A stretch of DNA of 64,000 nucleotides from Saccharopolyspora thermophila (lineage in GTDB: Bacteria; Actinomycetota; Actinomycetes; Mycobacteriales; Pseudonocardiaceae), in contig NZ_BMMT01000011.1 in NCBI RefSeq assembly GCF_014646075.1, positions 62,001-126,000 of the forward strand, read 5' to 3'. The position numbers and the translations under genes are program-made. Positions 54,844 to 63,466 of the stretch are shown one piece after another. Each line of letters starts with the position of its first letter. The first letter of the stretch is position 1. Below the pieces are notes generated by a model. The model had not been told where the DNA came from. It did no database searches and saw nothing but the letters and a program-made list of their open reading frames with translations.

Positions 54844-55416
54844 ATGGACGGAATCTGGGTGCACGTGCTGGTGGCCTTCGTGGCGGGCGCCAGCGGAGCG
54901 GGGGTCATGTCGGCCGTCATCAGCACCAGGAGTCGACGAACCGCACCCCCATCGCCGGCTGCCCAGCCCGTTCCGGCGCAGGTGCCCGACCAGTGGTGGC
55001 ACGACGTCCAGCGCTGCGAGCAGGCCGTGTACCGGGCGGCGCGGGCGGTCGAGGCGGTGTCCTCCGAGCAGGCCAGGCACGGGTTGCAGACGGTCGTGCG
55101 GCGCATGGACGCGGAGTTGCCGAACGTTCGGGCGCTGGCCGAGGTGGGCCGGGGCGTGGCCGTCGGGAGTTCCCGGGACGAGGCCGTCCTGCGGCGGCTA
55201 CAGGGCCAGTTGGACGACGCCGCTGCCCGGTTCGGCATGGTGACCGACCACGTGCTCGAGGTGGTCGTGCAGTTGGTCGCCGACCCGGACCTGAGCAGGG
55301 TGCACGAGCAGGTGACCGTGCTGCGGGAGCAGTTCCCGCTGTTGCGCCCGATGTCGGCGGTCTTCGGCCCGGAACCGGGCTCGGCACCGGCCCGCGCCCT
55401 GCAACGCGCGGCCTAG
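54844..55416 (+). CDS. Single-helix membrane-anchored protein with helical cytoplasmic domain
   Basis: 190 residues: one N-terminal membrane helix (about 4-24), a Pro/Ala linker, then a largely helical domain of about 140 residues containing WWHDVQRCEQAVYRAARAVEAV and VLREQFPLLRPM. Its own ribosome site is weak (GGAAGG about 12 nt upstream). The stop codon overlaps the stop of the opposite-strand IMPase-like gene. It is not recognised as a known family. Confidence 0.6.
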   Translation: MDGIWVHVLVAFVAGASGAGVMSAVISTRSRRTAPPSPAAQPVPAQVPDQWWHDVQRCEQAVYRAARAVEAVSSEQARHGLQTVVRRMDAELPNVRALAEVGRGVAVGSSRDEAVLRRLQGQLDDAAARFGMVTDHVLEVVVQLVADPDLSRVHEQVTVLREQFPLLRPMSAVFGPEPGSAPARALQRAA

Positions 55417-56270
55417 CACCCGGTGGTGGCCTGACGCCACCAGTCGTGCACCTCGGTGGCGGCGCCGGGGGCGGCGACCAGCAGTCCGTCCGGCGGCAGG
55501 GCGGCGGGCCGACCGCAGCGGTCCAACACGGTCGCCCCCGACTCGGTCGCCAGCAACAGCGCCCCGGCCACGTCCCACTCCTGGTAGGAGTCCAGCACCG
55601 CGGCCACCGCGTGCCCGAGCGCGACCTGCGTGATGGCCAGCGCGGGCGACCCGAGCAGCCGGACACCCACCTGGGCGCTCGCCGCGTTGCTGATGAACCG
55701 GTCCATGCCCCGCCACGGGCCGTTCTTGGTCAGCTCGGTGCACACGATCCCCGCTCGGGTCTCGCGCTGCTCGGACAGCCGCACGGGCCGCCCGTTGGCG
55801 CGCATGCCGCGGCCGCGCGCGGCGGCGTGGATCTGCGCGCGGTACGGGTCGGCCACCACGCCGACGACCGGCCCGTGCTCGTCGAGCATGGCCAGGCTGT
55901 AGGCGCACCACGGCAGTCCGGCGGCGTAGTTGGCGGTGCCGTCCACCGGGTCGACCGACCAGCGGAACCGCGCCGAGCCCGGCGTGGCCGCCCGGTGCTC
56001 GGCGCCCGTGGCCGGCGCGGCGTCGAACTCCTCGCCGAACACCGGGATCCCCGGGAACTCGTCGGCGAGCACCCGCCGGGTGTGGCGTTCCAGGGTGCGG
56101 CCGGTGTCGGTGACCCAGTCGAAGGGCGATTCGGTGGGCTCGGGGTGCGCCCCTCTGCCCGCGGTCGCGATGATCACGTCGGCGGCGTCGTTGGCAAGTC
56201 GACCGGCGACCTCGAACGCCCGCGACACCAGGGCGGGGTCGAAGGCGGGCGGGGAAGGCAGGATCGTCAT
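55413..56270 (-). CDS. Inositol monophosphatase family protein
   Basis: 285-residue Mg-dependent phosphatase of the IMPase fold. Metal ligands lie in FGEEFDAAP and WSVDPVDGTANYAAG, and the second conserved site is EWDVAGALLLATESG. The substrate could be inositol phosphate, histidinol phosphate or PAP; it cannot be resolved by eye, though inositol is needed here for mycothiol and phosphoinositides. ATG 56270 has GGGGCGGC upstream. It is convergent with the preceding gene. Confidence 0.88.
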   Translation of the reverse strand: MTILPSPPAFDPALVSRAFEVAGRLANDAADVIIATAGRGAHPEPTESPFDWVTDTGRTLERHTRRVLADEFPGIPVFGEEFDAAPATGAEHRAATPGSARFRWSVDPVDGTANYAAGLPWCAYSLAMLDEHGPVVGVVADPYRAQIHAAARGRGMRANGRPVRLSEQRETRAGIVCTELTKNGPWRGMDRFISNAASAQVGVRLLGSPALAITQVALGHAVAAVLDSYQEWDVAGALLLATESGATVLDRCGRPAALPPDGLLVAAPGAATEVHDWWRQATTGC

Positions 56271-56447
56271 GCCGCCCCAGTGTCCGTGCGCAGGGTGACC
56301 GGTGCGCAACGGTGAGGTGACCGCCGGTGGAGGGCTGGACCACGAATTCGCGCCGCCGGGTGAATTGGCGCGGTTGTCGGCCGTCGTTGGCGGGGGCGTC
56401 ATTTCCCGGACGGTTGTTCGCCGGTCCGGGCCGCCACGGTGTTGCGC

Positions 56448-57569
56448 GTGCGCATCGCGATCGTGACCGAGAGCTTCCTGCCGCAGATCAACGGGGTCAC
56501 CAATTCGGTGCTGCGGGTGCTGGAGCACCTGCGTCGCCGCGGGGACCAGGCACTGGTGATCGCCCCGGGCGCGGGGCCCGGAGTGTGCGAGGGCTTCCCG
56601 GTGGTGCGGCTGCCCGCGGTGGAGCTTCCGGTGGTGTCGTCGCTGCCGATCGGGTTCCCGACGCGCCGCCTGCTGCGCAGCCTGCAGGAGTTCCGCCCGG
56701 ACGTGGTGCACCTGGCGTCTCCGTTCGTCGTGGGTGCGCGCGGCCTGGCCGCAGCGCGGCGGCTCGGCGTGCCGACGGTCGCCGTGTACCAGACCGATGT
56801 CGCCGGTTTCGCCGCGTCGTACGGGCTGGGCCTGACCGCGCGGGCGGCGTGGCGGTGGATCCGCCGCCTGCACGGTGCCGCGGACCGGACGCTGGCGCCG
56901 TCGACGTGGGCGGTGGAGACGCTGCGTGAGCACGGGATTCCGCGGGTGCACCGGTGGGGCCGCGGGGTGGACACGGCGCGGTTCTCGCCCCGCCACCGTG
57001 ACCGGGAGCTGCGCCGCGCGCTCGCGCCGAACGGCGAGTTGCTGGTGGGGTACGTGGGGCGGCTGGCCCCGGAGAAGCGCATCGAGCGGTTGGCCGCGCT
57101 GGCGGCCGCGCCGGACGTGCGCCTGATCGTCGTCGGCGACGGCCCGGAACGGGCGAGCCTGGAGCAGGCGTTGCCCGGTGCGGTGTTCCTCGGGCAGCGC
57201 ACGGGCGGCGAGCTGGCGCGGATCTACGCAAGCCTGGACGTGTTCGTGCACACGGGCCCGCACGAGACGTTCTGTCAGGCGGTGCAGGAGGCGATGGCCT
57301 CGGGTCTCCCGGTGATCGCCCCGGACGCGGGCGGTCCCCGCGACCTCGTCGCCCACGGCCTTACGGGCTTTCTCCTCCCGGCACAGGACGACGATGAGCA
57401 CGCGAGCGCCTTGCGGGAGGCGGTGGACCAGCTGCGCGACCCGCACGCCCGGGCCCGCTTCGGCGCCGCAGCGCGCACCTCGGTGGCGCGCAGGACCTGG
57501 CCGGCCCTCTGCGAACAGCTCATGGCCCACTACGCAGCAGTCACCACCCCCGAGACGCTGGCGGCCTGA
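56448..57569 (+). CDS. GT4 mannosyltransferase (MgtA/PimB-like)
   Basis: 373-residue GT-B glycosyltransferase. The N-terminus [20 protein letters not shown], the donor-domain [15 protein letters not shown], and [29 protein letters not shown] with paired glutamates match mycobacterial Rv0557, which mannosylates a glycolipid anchor for lipomannan-type glycans. GTG 56448 is chosen because CACGGT ends 7 nt upstream and the protein aligns from there. Substrate is inferred. It precedes menG, the same pairing as in mycobacteria. Confidence 0.88.
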   Translation: MRIAIVTESFLPQINGVTNSVLRVLEHLRRRGDQALVIAPGAGPGVCEGFPVVRLPAVELPVVSSLPIGFPTRRLLRSLQEFRPDVVHLASPFVVGARGLAAARRLGVPTVAVYQTDVAGFAASYGLGLTARAAWRWIRRLHGAADRTLAPSTWAVETLREHGIPRVHRWGRGVDTARFSPRHRDRELRRALAPNGELLVGYVGRLAPEKRIERLAALAAAPDVRLIVVGDGPERASLEQALPGAVFLGQRTGGELARIYASLDVFVHTGPHETFCQAVQEAMASGLPVIAPDAGGPRDLVAHGLTGFLLPAQDDDEHASALREAVDQLRDPHARARFGAAARTSVARRTWPALCEQLMAHYAAVTTPETLAA

Positions 57570-57637
57570 GCGTCCGTGCGCCGGTGCCGGATCGCGGAGG
57601 TGGCAGGCTTGGTGGCGGGTGCGCCTGGCACGCCACG

Positions 57638-57643
57638 TACGCT
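57638..57643 (+). promoter_or_regulatory. -10 box of menG, leaderless start
   Basis: TACGCT ends 6 nt before GTG 57650, with no Shine-Dalgarno. Confidence 0.55.
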
Positions 57644-57649
57644 TCGGGT

Positions 57650-58339
57650 GTGTCTCGGGCCGGTTTGGACAAGAAGCCCCGCGAGGTCGCGTCGATGTTC
57701 GACGGCGTCGCCCGTCGCTACGACCTGACCAACACCGTGCTGTCCTTCGGGCAGGACCGGAGGTGGCGGGAGGTGACCCGGCGGGCGCTGGCGCCCAGGC
57801 GGGGTGAGCGCGTGCTCGACCTGGCCGCGGGCAGCGGTGTCTCGACCGAGGAGTTCGCGCGTTCCGGCGCGTTCTGCGTGGCGGCGGACTTCTCGCTGGG
57901 CATGTTGCGGGTCGGCCGCCACCGCGGGGTGCCGATGGTCGGCGCGGACGCGTTGCGGTTGCCGTTCGCCGACGAGGCGTTCGACGCGGCGACGATCTCG
58001 TTCGGGTTGCGTAACCTGGTCGACCCGGCGGCGGGGCTGCGGGAGATGCTGCGCGTCGTCCGGCCCGGCGGGCGGTTGGTGGTGTGTGAGTTCTCCACGC
58101 CGACGTGGCAGCCGTTTCGCACCGTCTACCTGAACTACCTGATGCGGGCGCTGCCGGCGATCGCCCGCGCGGTGTCGTCGAACCCGGACGCCTATGTCTA
58201 CCTGGCGGAGTCCATCCGGGAGTGGCCGGACCAGCGGGCGCTGGCCGAGCTGATCGCCGAGTCGGGCTGGACCGACGTGGCGTGGCGCAACCTCACCAGC
58301 GGTGTCGTCGCCCTGCACCGGGCGGTCAAACCCTCCTGA
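57650..58339 (+). CDS. menG: Demethylmenaquinone methyltransferase
   Basis: SAM-dependent C-methyltransferase (UbiE/MenG), the step converting demethylmenaquinone to menaquinone. 229 aa. SAM motif I is [17 protein letters not shown] and the post-I motif [14 protein letters not shown]. UbiE signatures are [24 protein letters not shown] at the N-terminus and [27 protein letters not shown] 57650 is set by the leaderless promoter. Confidence 0.95.
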   Translation: MSRAGLDKKPREVASMFDGVARRYDLTNTVLSFGQDRRWREVTRRALAPRRGERVLDLAAGSGVSTEEFARSGAFCVAADFSLGMLRVGRHRGVPMVGADALRLPFADEAFDAATISFGLRNLVDPAAGLREMLRVVRPGGRLVVCEFSTPTWQPFRTVYLNYLMRALPAIARAVSSNPDAYVYLAESIREWPDQRALAELIAESGWTDVAWRNLTSGVVALHRAVKPS

Positions 58340-58699
58340 CACGGCGCGGCCCGCGTCACCCGGGTGTCCACTGAGGATGCCGCGGGCTCGCCTCGCGGAT
58401 GTCCACTGAGGTCGCACAGGCTCGGCGGCGGGGGGACGACGTCTGCGGCCCTCGACACCACGGCAAGATCCCGAAGCTCCCGCCTGCTCTCCCTGCCGAT
58501 CCTGCGGGTGCCCGGCGCCTGGGTGCCGGCGCCCCTCATCGGAGTGATCCACCCGGTTCGGACGCCGGTCGGGGGCGGTCCGCGCGGGGTGGCGGCGCGG
58601 GCCGGGGTTCGCCCGGTCGGCGGCGGGTGGCCCGCCACCTGGGGTGACGGTCACTCGGGTGGCGGAGTTCGAGGGGTCGATCGAGCGGTGGGTGCGGCC
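58340..58699. other. Intergenic region with a 12-bp direct repeat
   Basis: No convincing gene is seen. TGTCCACTGAGG occurs twice, at 58365-58376 and 58400-58411. Its reverse complement includes TCAGTGGACA, the same string that forms the -35 region of promoter copy B at 31417-31426. The rest is GC-rich with short unconvincing frames. Confidence 0.4.
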
Positions 58700-58705
58700 T
58701 AGACT
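58700..58705 (+). promoter_or_regulatory. -10 box of menJ
   Basis: TAGACT places the transcript start near 58712, at the left edge of the palindromic operator, and leaves a 5' UTR of about 80 nt. Confidence 0.5.
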
Positions 58706-58710
58706 CGGAG

Positions 58711-58728
58711 CTAGTGAACTAGTTCACA
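58711..58728 (-). promoter_or_regulatory. Palindromic operator at the menJ start site, Rex-like
   Basis: The core GTGAACTAGTTCAC (58714-58727) is a perfect 14-bp palindrome. Read on the minus strand, TTGTGAACTAGTTCACTA matches the Rex consensus TTGTGAANNNNTTCACAA at all but one defined position. It lies directly over the predicted transcription start. A TetR-type repressor site is the main alternative reading. Confidence 0.7.
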
Positions 58729-58732
58729 AGCG

Positions 58733-58755
58733 GGCCCGGGGCGGTTCTCCGGGCC
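58733..58755 (+). promoter_or_regulatory. Hairpin in the menJ 5' UTR
   Basis: GGCCCGG (58733-58739) pairs with CCGGGCC (58749-58755) around a 9-nt loop just downstream of the operator. Possible role in message stability. Confidence 0.3.
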
Positions 58756-58793
58756 GGGTCCGCTTCGCGCAGTGCACGAGCTCGAGGAGTGTC

Positions 58794-60092
58794 ATGACCA
58801 GCGCCACCAGCCGCCGCCGACCGGACGACGACGCGGACGTCATCGTCGTCGGAGCCGGGCCGGCCGGATCGACGGCTGCGACGTACCTGGCCCGGGCGGG
58901 CCTGGACGTCCTGCTTCTGGAGAAGAGCACCTTCCCGCGGGAGAAGGTCTGCGGCGACGGCATCACCCCCAGGGGCGTCAAGCAGCTCATCGACCTGGGC
59001 ATCGACACCCGCGAGGAGGCGGGCTGGCTGCACAACCGGGGCCTGCGGGTCGTCGGCGGCGGGGTGCGCATCGAACTGGACTGGCCCAGCCTCGCCGACT
59101 TCCCGCCCTACGGCGTGGTCCGCCCCCGTAACGACTTCGACGACCTGCTGGCCCGCACCGCCGAGCGCGCCGGGGCCCGGCTGGTGGAGCGGACCACCGT
59201 CACCAGCGCCCTCGTCGACGACCGCACCGGCCGCATCACCGGGGTGCAGGCCAAGGCAGGGCCGGAGCGGACCCCGGTGACCTACCGGGCGCCGCTGGTG
59301 CTGGCCTGCGACGGGGTCTCGGCCCGGCTGGCGTTGTCGGTGGGCATCGAGAAGCGCGACGACCGGCCGATGGGGGTGGCCGTGCGCCGGTACTACACGA
59401 GCCCCCGCACCAAGGACGAGTACCTGGAGTCGCACCTGGAGCTGTGGGACCGGTCGGACCCGGCCGGGCCCAGGCTGCTGCCCGGCTACGGCTGGATCTT
59501 CGGCATGGGCGACGGCACCGTCAACGTCGGCCTCGGCATCCTGTCCACCTCCCGGGCCTACGGCCGGACCGACTACCGCCAGCTGCTGCGCTCGTGGCTG
59601 GACGGCACCCCGGAGGAATGGGGGTTCCGCGAGGACAACGCCACCGGCCGGATCGGCGGGGCGGCGCTGCCGATGGGCTTCAACCGGGTGCCGCACTACC
59701 GCAACGGTCTGCTGCTGGTCGGTGACGCGGGCGGCATGGTCAACCCGTTCAACGGCGAGGGCATCGCCTACGCCATGGAGTCGGCCAAGCTCGCCGCGGA
59801 CTGCGTGGTGCACGCGCTGGCCCGGCCGACCGGCCTGTCCCGTGAGCAGGCGCTGCGCCGGTACCCGACGGCGGTGCAGCAGGCGCTCGGCGGCTACTTC
59901 CGGCTGGGCAACATCTTCAGCAAGTTGATTGGCAATCCCACCGTGATGCGGGTGGCCACGAGGCACGGTCTACCGAGGACGACCCTGATGCGATTCGTGT
60001 TGAAACTGTTGGCAAATCTCTACGACGCGAAAGGTGGTGACGCAATGGACCGTGTGATCAGCGCCACTACACGCCTGACCCCTAGCGCCTGA
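58794..60092 (+). CDS. menJ: Geranylgeranyl reductase family FAD enzyme, menaquinone reductase
   Basis: 432-residue flavoprotein of the geranylgeranyl reductase family. The FAD-binding motif DVIVVGAGPAGSTAATYLARAG is at residues about 14-35. The family motif is VCGDGITPRGVKQL, and the second nucleotide segment LLLVGDAGGMVNPFNGEGIAYAMES is near 305. Its position after menG and near nuo matches Rv0561c (MenJ), which saturates one isoprene unit of menaquinone. AGGAG lies 5 nt before ATG 58794. Confidence 0.92.
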   Translation: MTSATSRRRPDDDADVIVVGAGPAGSTAATYLARAGLDVLLLEKSTFPREKVCGDGITPRGVKQLIDLGIDTREEAGWLHNRGLRVVGGGVRIELDWPSLADFPPYGVVRPRNDFDDLLARTAERAGARLVERTTVTSALVDDRTGRITGVQAKAGPERTPVTYRAPLVLACDGVSARLALSVGIEKRDDRPMGVAVRRYYTSPRTKDEYLESHLELWDRSDPAGPRLLPGYGWIFGMGDGTVNVGLGILSTSRAYGRTDYRQLLRSWLDGTPEEWGFREDNATGRIGGAALPMGFNRVPHYRNGLLLVGDAGGMVNPFNGEGIAYAMESAKLAADCVVHALARPTGLSREQALRRYPTAVQQALGGYFRLGNIFSKLIGNPTVMRVATRHGLPRTTLMRFVLKLLANLYDAKGGDAMDRVISATTRLTPSA

Positions 60093-60142
60093 CGGCACAT
60101 ATCTGGTCAGATGTCCCGGGCAATGTGTGAGAAGTCATAAAG

Positions 60143-60161
60143 TTAGGTTCGCCTCACTACG
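60143..60161 (+). promoter_or_regulatory. Iron-box-like sequence before nuoA
   Basis: TTAGGTTCGCCTCACTACG matches the left half and centre of the IdeR/DtxR consensus TTAGGTTAGGCTAACCTAA; the right arm is poor (about 12 of 19 positions). It overlaps the expected -35 region of a TAGGCT -10 box at 60169-60174. Regulation of nuo by iron is possible but unproven. Confidence 0.4.
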
Positions 60162-60250
60162 GAGACGATAGGCTCGACCGCATAGAGTGCGCACTGACGC
60201 CGCAGACGTGAGCTTCGTCTCGGCGGGGGCCGTCGAAGGAGGGCAGCGCA

Positions 60251-60616
60251 GTGCTCGATCCGTACATCCCGCTGGTGCTGATGTTCGCCTTGGCGCTGGC
60301 GTTCGCGGTCTTCTCGGTCGCGATCGCCCCCCTCGTCGGCCCCCGCCGGTACAACAAGGCCAAGCTCGACGCCTACGAGTGCGGCATCGAGCCGTCGCCC
60401 CAGCCGGTCATCGGCGGCGGCCGGATGCCGGTCGCCTACTACCTGACCGCGATGTTGTTCATCCTGTTCGACATCGAAATGGTCTTCCTCTACCCGTTCG
60501 CGGTCTCCGCGGACGTCCTCGGCCTGTTCGGCGTGGTCGAGGTCGTGCTCTTCATCGCCACCGTCGGCTTCGCCTACCTCTACGTGTGGCGCCGCGGCGG
60601 CCTGGACTGGAACTAG
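60251..60616 (+). CDS. nuoA: NADH-quinone oxidoreductase subunit A
   Basis: Membrane subunit of complex I, 121 aa, three helices. The loop after helix 1, [15 protein letters not shown], carries the conserved Cys of the NuoA/ND3 loop, and [12 protein letters not shown] is the charged helix 2 motif. AGGAGGG lies 7 nt before GTG 60251. It is the first gene of the nuo operon. Confidence 0.96.
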   Translation: MLDPYIPLVLMFALALAFAVFSVAIAPLVGPRRYNKAKLDAYECGIEPSPQPVIGGGRMPVAYYLTAMLFILFDIEMVFLYPFAVSADVLGLFGVVEVVLFIATVGFAYLYVWRRGGLDWN

Positions 60617-60656
60617 GGAACAACTGGACCGCAGCGACGCGGAAGGAGTGCCGGAG

Positions 60657-61331
60657 ATGGGGCTCGAGGAGCAGCTGCCGAACGGCATCCTGTTGGCCAA
60701 CGTGGAGAAGCTCGTCAACTGGACCCGGAAGACGTCGATGTGGCCGGCGACGTTCGGGCTGGCCTGCTGCGCGATCGAGATGATGACCGTCGGCGGCTCC
60801 CGCTACGACATCGCCCGGTTCGGCATGGAGCGGTTCTCCGCCACGCCCCGGCAGGCCGACCTGATGATCGTGGCCGGCCGGGTGACCAACAAGATGGCGC
60901 CGGTGCTGCGGCAGATCTACGACCAGATGCCCGAGCCGCGCTGGGTGCTGGCGATGGGCGTCTGCGCCTCCAGCGGCGGCATGTTCAACAACTACGCCGT
61001 GGTGCAGGGCGTGGACCACGTGGTGCCGGTGGACATGTACCTGCCGGGGTGCCCGCCGCGCCCGGAGATGCTGCTGGACGCGATCCTCAAGCTGCACGCC
61101 AAGATCATGGACGAGCCGATCAACGCCAAGCGCGCCCGGCTGAAGCTGGAGAGCGGCGAGCGGACGCCGATGATCCCGTCCTCGCAGCGGTACGCGCCCA
61201 GGAACCGGATGCAGCGGCACCGGGCCGAGAAGCAGCAGGCCGCGCAGCGTCGCGAAATGGGCTCCGATCCGGCGTTGGGGGCGCTGCAGAGCACGCCGGA
61301 ACGCCCCCGGGAACTCAAGGCGGGTAGGTGA
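60657..61331 (+). CDS. nuoB: NADH-quinone oxidoreductase subunit B, with C-terminal extension
   Basis: Peripheral-arm subunit holding 4Fe-4S cluster N2, the last electron carrier before quinone. Cluster cysteines are the ACCAIE pair, VCASSGG and [10 protein letters not shown]. 224 aa is about 40-60 longer than usual: after the NuoB fold (to about residue 155) there is a basic, Gln/Arg-rich tail ([20 protein letters not shown]). AAGGAG favours ATG 60657 over GTG 60648. Confidence 0.95.
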   Translation: MGLEEQLPNGILLANVEKLVNWTRKTSMWPATFGLACCAIEMMTVGGSRYDIARFGMERFSATPRQADLMIVAGRVTNKMAPVLRQIYDQMPEPRWVLAMGVCASSGGMFNNYAVVQGVDHVVPVDMYLPGCPPRPEMLLDAILKLHAKIMDEPINAKRARLKLESGERTPMIPSSQRYAPRNRMQRHRAEKQQAAQRREMGSDPALGALQSTPERPRELKAGR

Positions 61332-61332
61332 G

Positions 61333-62109
61333 TTGGCGTTGGCAGACAAGGATTCCGCGCAGCGCCCGGTGACCGGTGCACCGGGCTCCAGCGCCGAGCG
61401 GCCCGGCGGCGGCCTCGAGCCGGCCACCCCGGGTGGCGCGGCGCACCGCGCGCCGGTCTCCGGCCGCGCGCGCAAGGGCATGTTCGGGGTGCGCGGCACG
61501 GGCGACACCTCCGGCTACGGCGGCCTGCGGCTGCCCGCCTACGTGCCGACGGCGGCCGAGCGGCCCTACGGCGGGTGGTTCGACGAGGTCGCCGACAACC
61601 TCTTCGCCGCGCTGCACGACCGGGGCCTGCCGGCGGACACCGTGCAGCAGGTGACCGTCGACCGCGGCGAGATCACCTTCTACGTCCGCCGCGAACACCT
61701 GGTGGAGATCTGCCGGGCGCTGCGTGACGACCCGGCGCTGCGCTTCGAGCTGTGCAGCTCGGTCTCCGGCGTGGACTACGGGCCGGAGGTGCCGCAGCGG
61801 CTGCACTCGGTCTACCACCTGACGTCGATGACGTACCGGAGACGCATCCGCCTGGAGGTCGCGGTCGACGTCGACGATCCCCATGTGCCCTCCGTGGTGT
61901 CGGTGTACCCGACCGCGGACTTCCAGGAGCGCGAGGCGTGGGACATGTTCGGCATCGTCTACGACGGCCACCCCGCGCTCACCCGAATCCTGATGCCCGA
62001 CGACTGGGACGGGCACCCGCAGCGCAAGGACTACCCGCTGGGTGGCATCCCGGTCGAGTACAAGGGCGCCGAGATCCCGCCGCCGGACCAGCGCAGGGCG
62101 TACTCGTGA
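61333..62109 (+). CDS. nuoC: NADH-quinone oxidoreductase subunit C
   Basis: 30-kDa peripheral-arm subunit, 258 aa. The core domain runs from about residue 75 to the end. The family signature is [45 protein letters not shown]. The first 70 residues are a polar Gly/Pro-rich extension. TTG 61333 or TTG 61339 can start it; AGGTGAG spacing suits 61339 slightly better. It begins immediately after the nuoB stop. Confidence 0.94.
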   Translation: MALADKDSAQRPVTGAPGSSAERPGGGLEPATPGGAAHRAPVSGRARKGMFGVRGTGDTSGYGGLRLPAYVPTAAERPYGGWFDEVADNLFAALHDRGLPADTVQQVTVDRGEITFYVRREHLVEICRALRDDPALRFELCSSVSGVDYGPEVPQRLHSVYHLTSMTYRRRIRLEVAVDVDDPHVPSVVSVYPTADFQEREAWDMFGIVYDGHPALTRILMPDDWDGHPQRKDYPLGGIPVEYKGAEIPPPDQRRAYS

Positions 62110-62131
62110 GGACCGCGGAGAGGTGCTGGAG

Positions 62132-63466
62132 ATGACCACGGAAACACCCACGGGCTTCGGCAACCCGTATGCCGAGTCCCGGGAGACCACCGAGGGCACG
62201 GTCTACACCGTCACCGGCGGCGACTGGGACCAGTTCATCGACGAGACCGCCGGCGAGGAACGGGTCGTCATCAACCTCGGCCCGCAGCACCCGTCCACGC
62301 ACGGCGTACTCCGCCTGGTGCTGGAGCTGGAGGGCGAGACCGTCACCAAGGCCCGCTCGGTGATCGGCTACCTGCACACCGGCATCGAGAAGAACACCGA
62401 GTACCGAACCTGGACCCAGGGCGTCACGTTCGTGACGCGGATGGACTACCTGGCCCCGCTGTACAACGAGGCCGCCTACTGCCTGGCGGTGGAGAAGCTG
62501 CTGGGCATCGAGGCGCCGAAGCGGGCCCAGACGTTCCGGGTGATGCTGATGGAGCTCAACCGGATCTCCTCGCACCTGGTGTTCCTGGCCACCGGCGCGA
62601 TGGAGCTGGGCGCCACCACCGGCATGACCTACGGCTTCCGCGAGCGCGAGGAGGTTCTGCACCTGCTCGAATACCTGACCGGGCTGCGGATGAACCACGC
62701 GTTCATCCGGCCCGGCGGGGTCGCGCAGGACCTGCCCGAGGACTGGCGGCAGAAGGTGCTCAACTTCATCCAGGTGATGGACAAGCGGCTGCCGGACTAC
62801 GACAAGCTGTTCACCGGGCAGCCGATCTGGAAGCAGCGCCTCAAGGACGTCGGCTACCTCCCGCTGGACGGCTGCCTGCAGCTCGGCGTCACCGGGCCGC
62901 TCCTGCGCGCCACCGGCCTGCCCTGGGACCTGCGCAAGATCCAGCCGTACTGCGGCTACGAGGAGTTCGAGTTCGAGGTGCCCACCAGCACCGACGCCGA
63001 CTGCTACGCCCGGTACCTGCTGCGGCTGGAGGAGATCCACCAGTCGCTGAAGATCATCCGGCAGTGCGTGGACAAGATGGAGCCCGGGCCGCACATGGTG
63101 GCGGACGCCAAGATCGCCTGGCCCGCGAAGCTCAGTATCGGCCCGGATGGCATGGGCAACTCCCTGGAGCACGTCCGCCGGATCATGGGCCAGTCGATGG
63201 AGTCCCTGATCCACCACTTCAAGCTGGTGACCGAGGGCTTCGACGTGCCGCCCGGCCAGGTGTACGTGCCGGTCGAGTCGCCGCGCGGCGAGCTCGGCTA
63301 CCACGTGGTCTCCGACGGCGGCACCCGGCCGATGCGGGTGCACGTGCGGGAACCCAGCTTCGTGAACCTGCAGGCGCTGCCCGCGATGTGCGAGGGCGGG
63401 CTGGTGGCCGACGTGATCGCGTCCGTGGCCTCCATCGACCCGGTGATGGGCGGGGTGGATCGATGA
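62132..63466 (+). CDS. nuoD: NADH-quinone oxidoreductase subunit D
   Basis: 49-kDa subunit forming the quinone site with NuoB, 444 aa. Key features are [21 protein letters not shown] with the quinone-site His, [16 protein letters not shown], and the C-terminal [16 protein letters not shown] and [28 protein letters not shown] 62132 is preceded by GGAGAGG. Its stop overlaps nuoE by 4 nt. Confidence 0.97.
   Translation: MTTETPTGFGNPYAESRETTEGTVYTVTGGDWDQFIDETAGEERVVINLGPQHPSTHGVLRLVLELEGETVTKARSVIGYLHTGIEKNTEYRTWTQGVTFVTRMDYLAPLYNEAAYCLAVEKLLGIEAPKRAQTFRVMLMELNRISSHLVFLATGAMELGATTGMTYGFREREEVLHLLEYLTGLRMNHAFIRPGGVAQDLPEDWRQKVLNFIQVMDKRLPDYDKLFTGQPIWKQRLKDVGYLPLDGCLQLGVTGPLLRATGLPWDLRKIQPYCGYEEFEFEVPTSTDADCYARYLLRLEEIHQSLKIIRQCVDKMEPGPHMVADAKIAWPAKLSIGPDGMGNSLEHVRRIMGQSMESLIHHFKLVTEGFDVPPGQVYVPVESPRGELGYHVVSDGGTRPMRVHVREPSFVNLQALPAMCEGGLVADVIASVASIDPVMGGVDR

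Noticed and set aside
60101-60112. ATCTG-gt-CAGAT dyad after menJ as an operator or terminator
   Set aside because: A 5-bp arm with a 2-nt centre is too weak for a terminator, and there is no consensus match to a known regulator.
60121-60140. Possible Rex site TGTGA-gaag-TCATA upstream of nuoA
   Set aside because: The arms are only 4 nt apart, whereas Rex operators need 6 nt between TGTGA and TCACA, and the right arm is imperfect.
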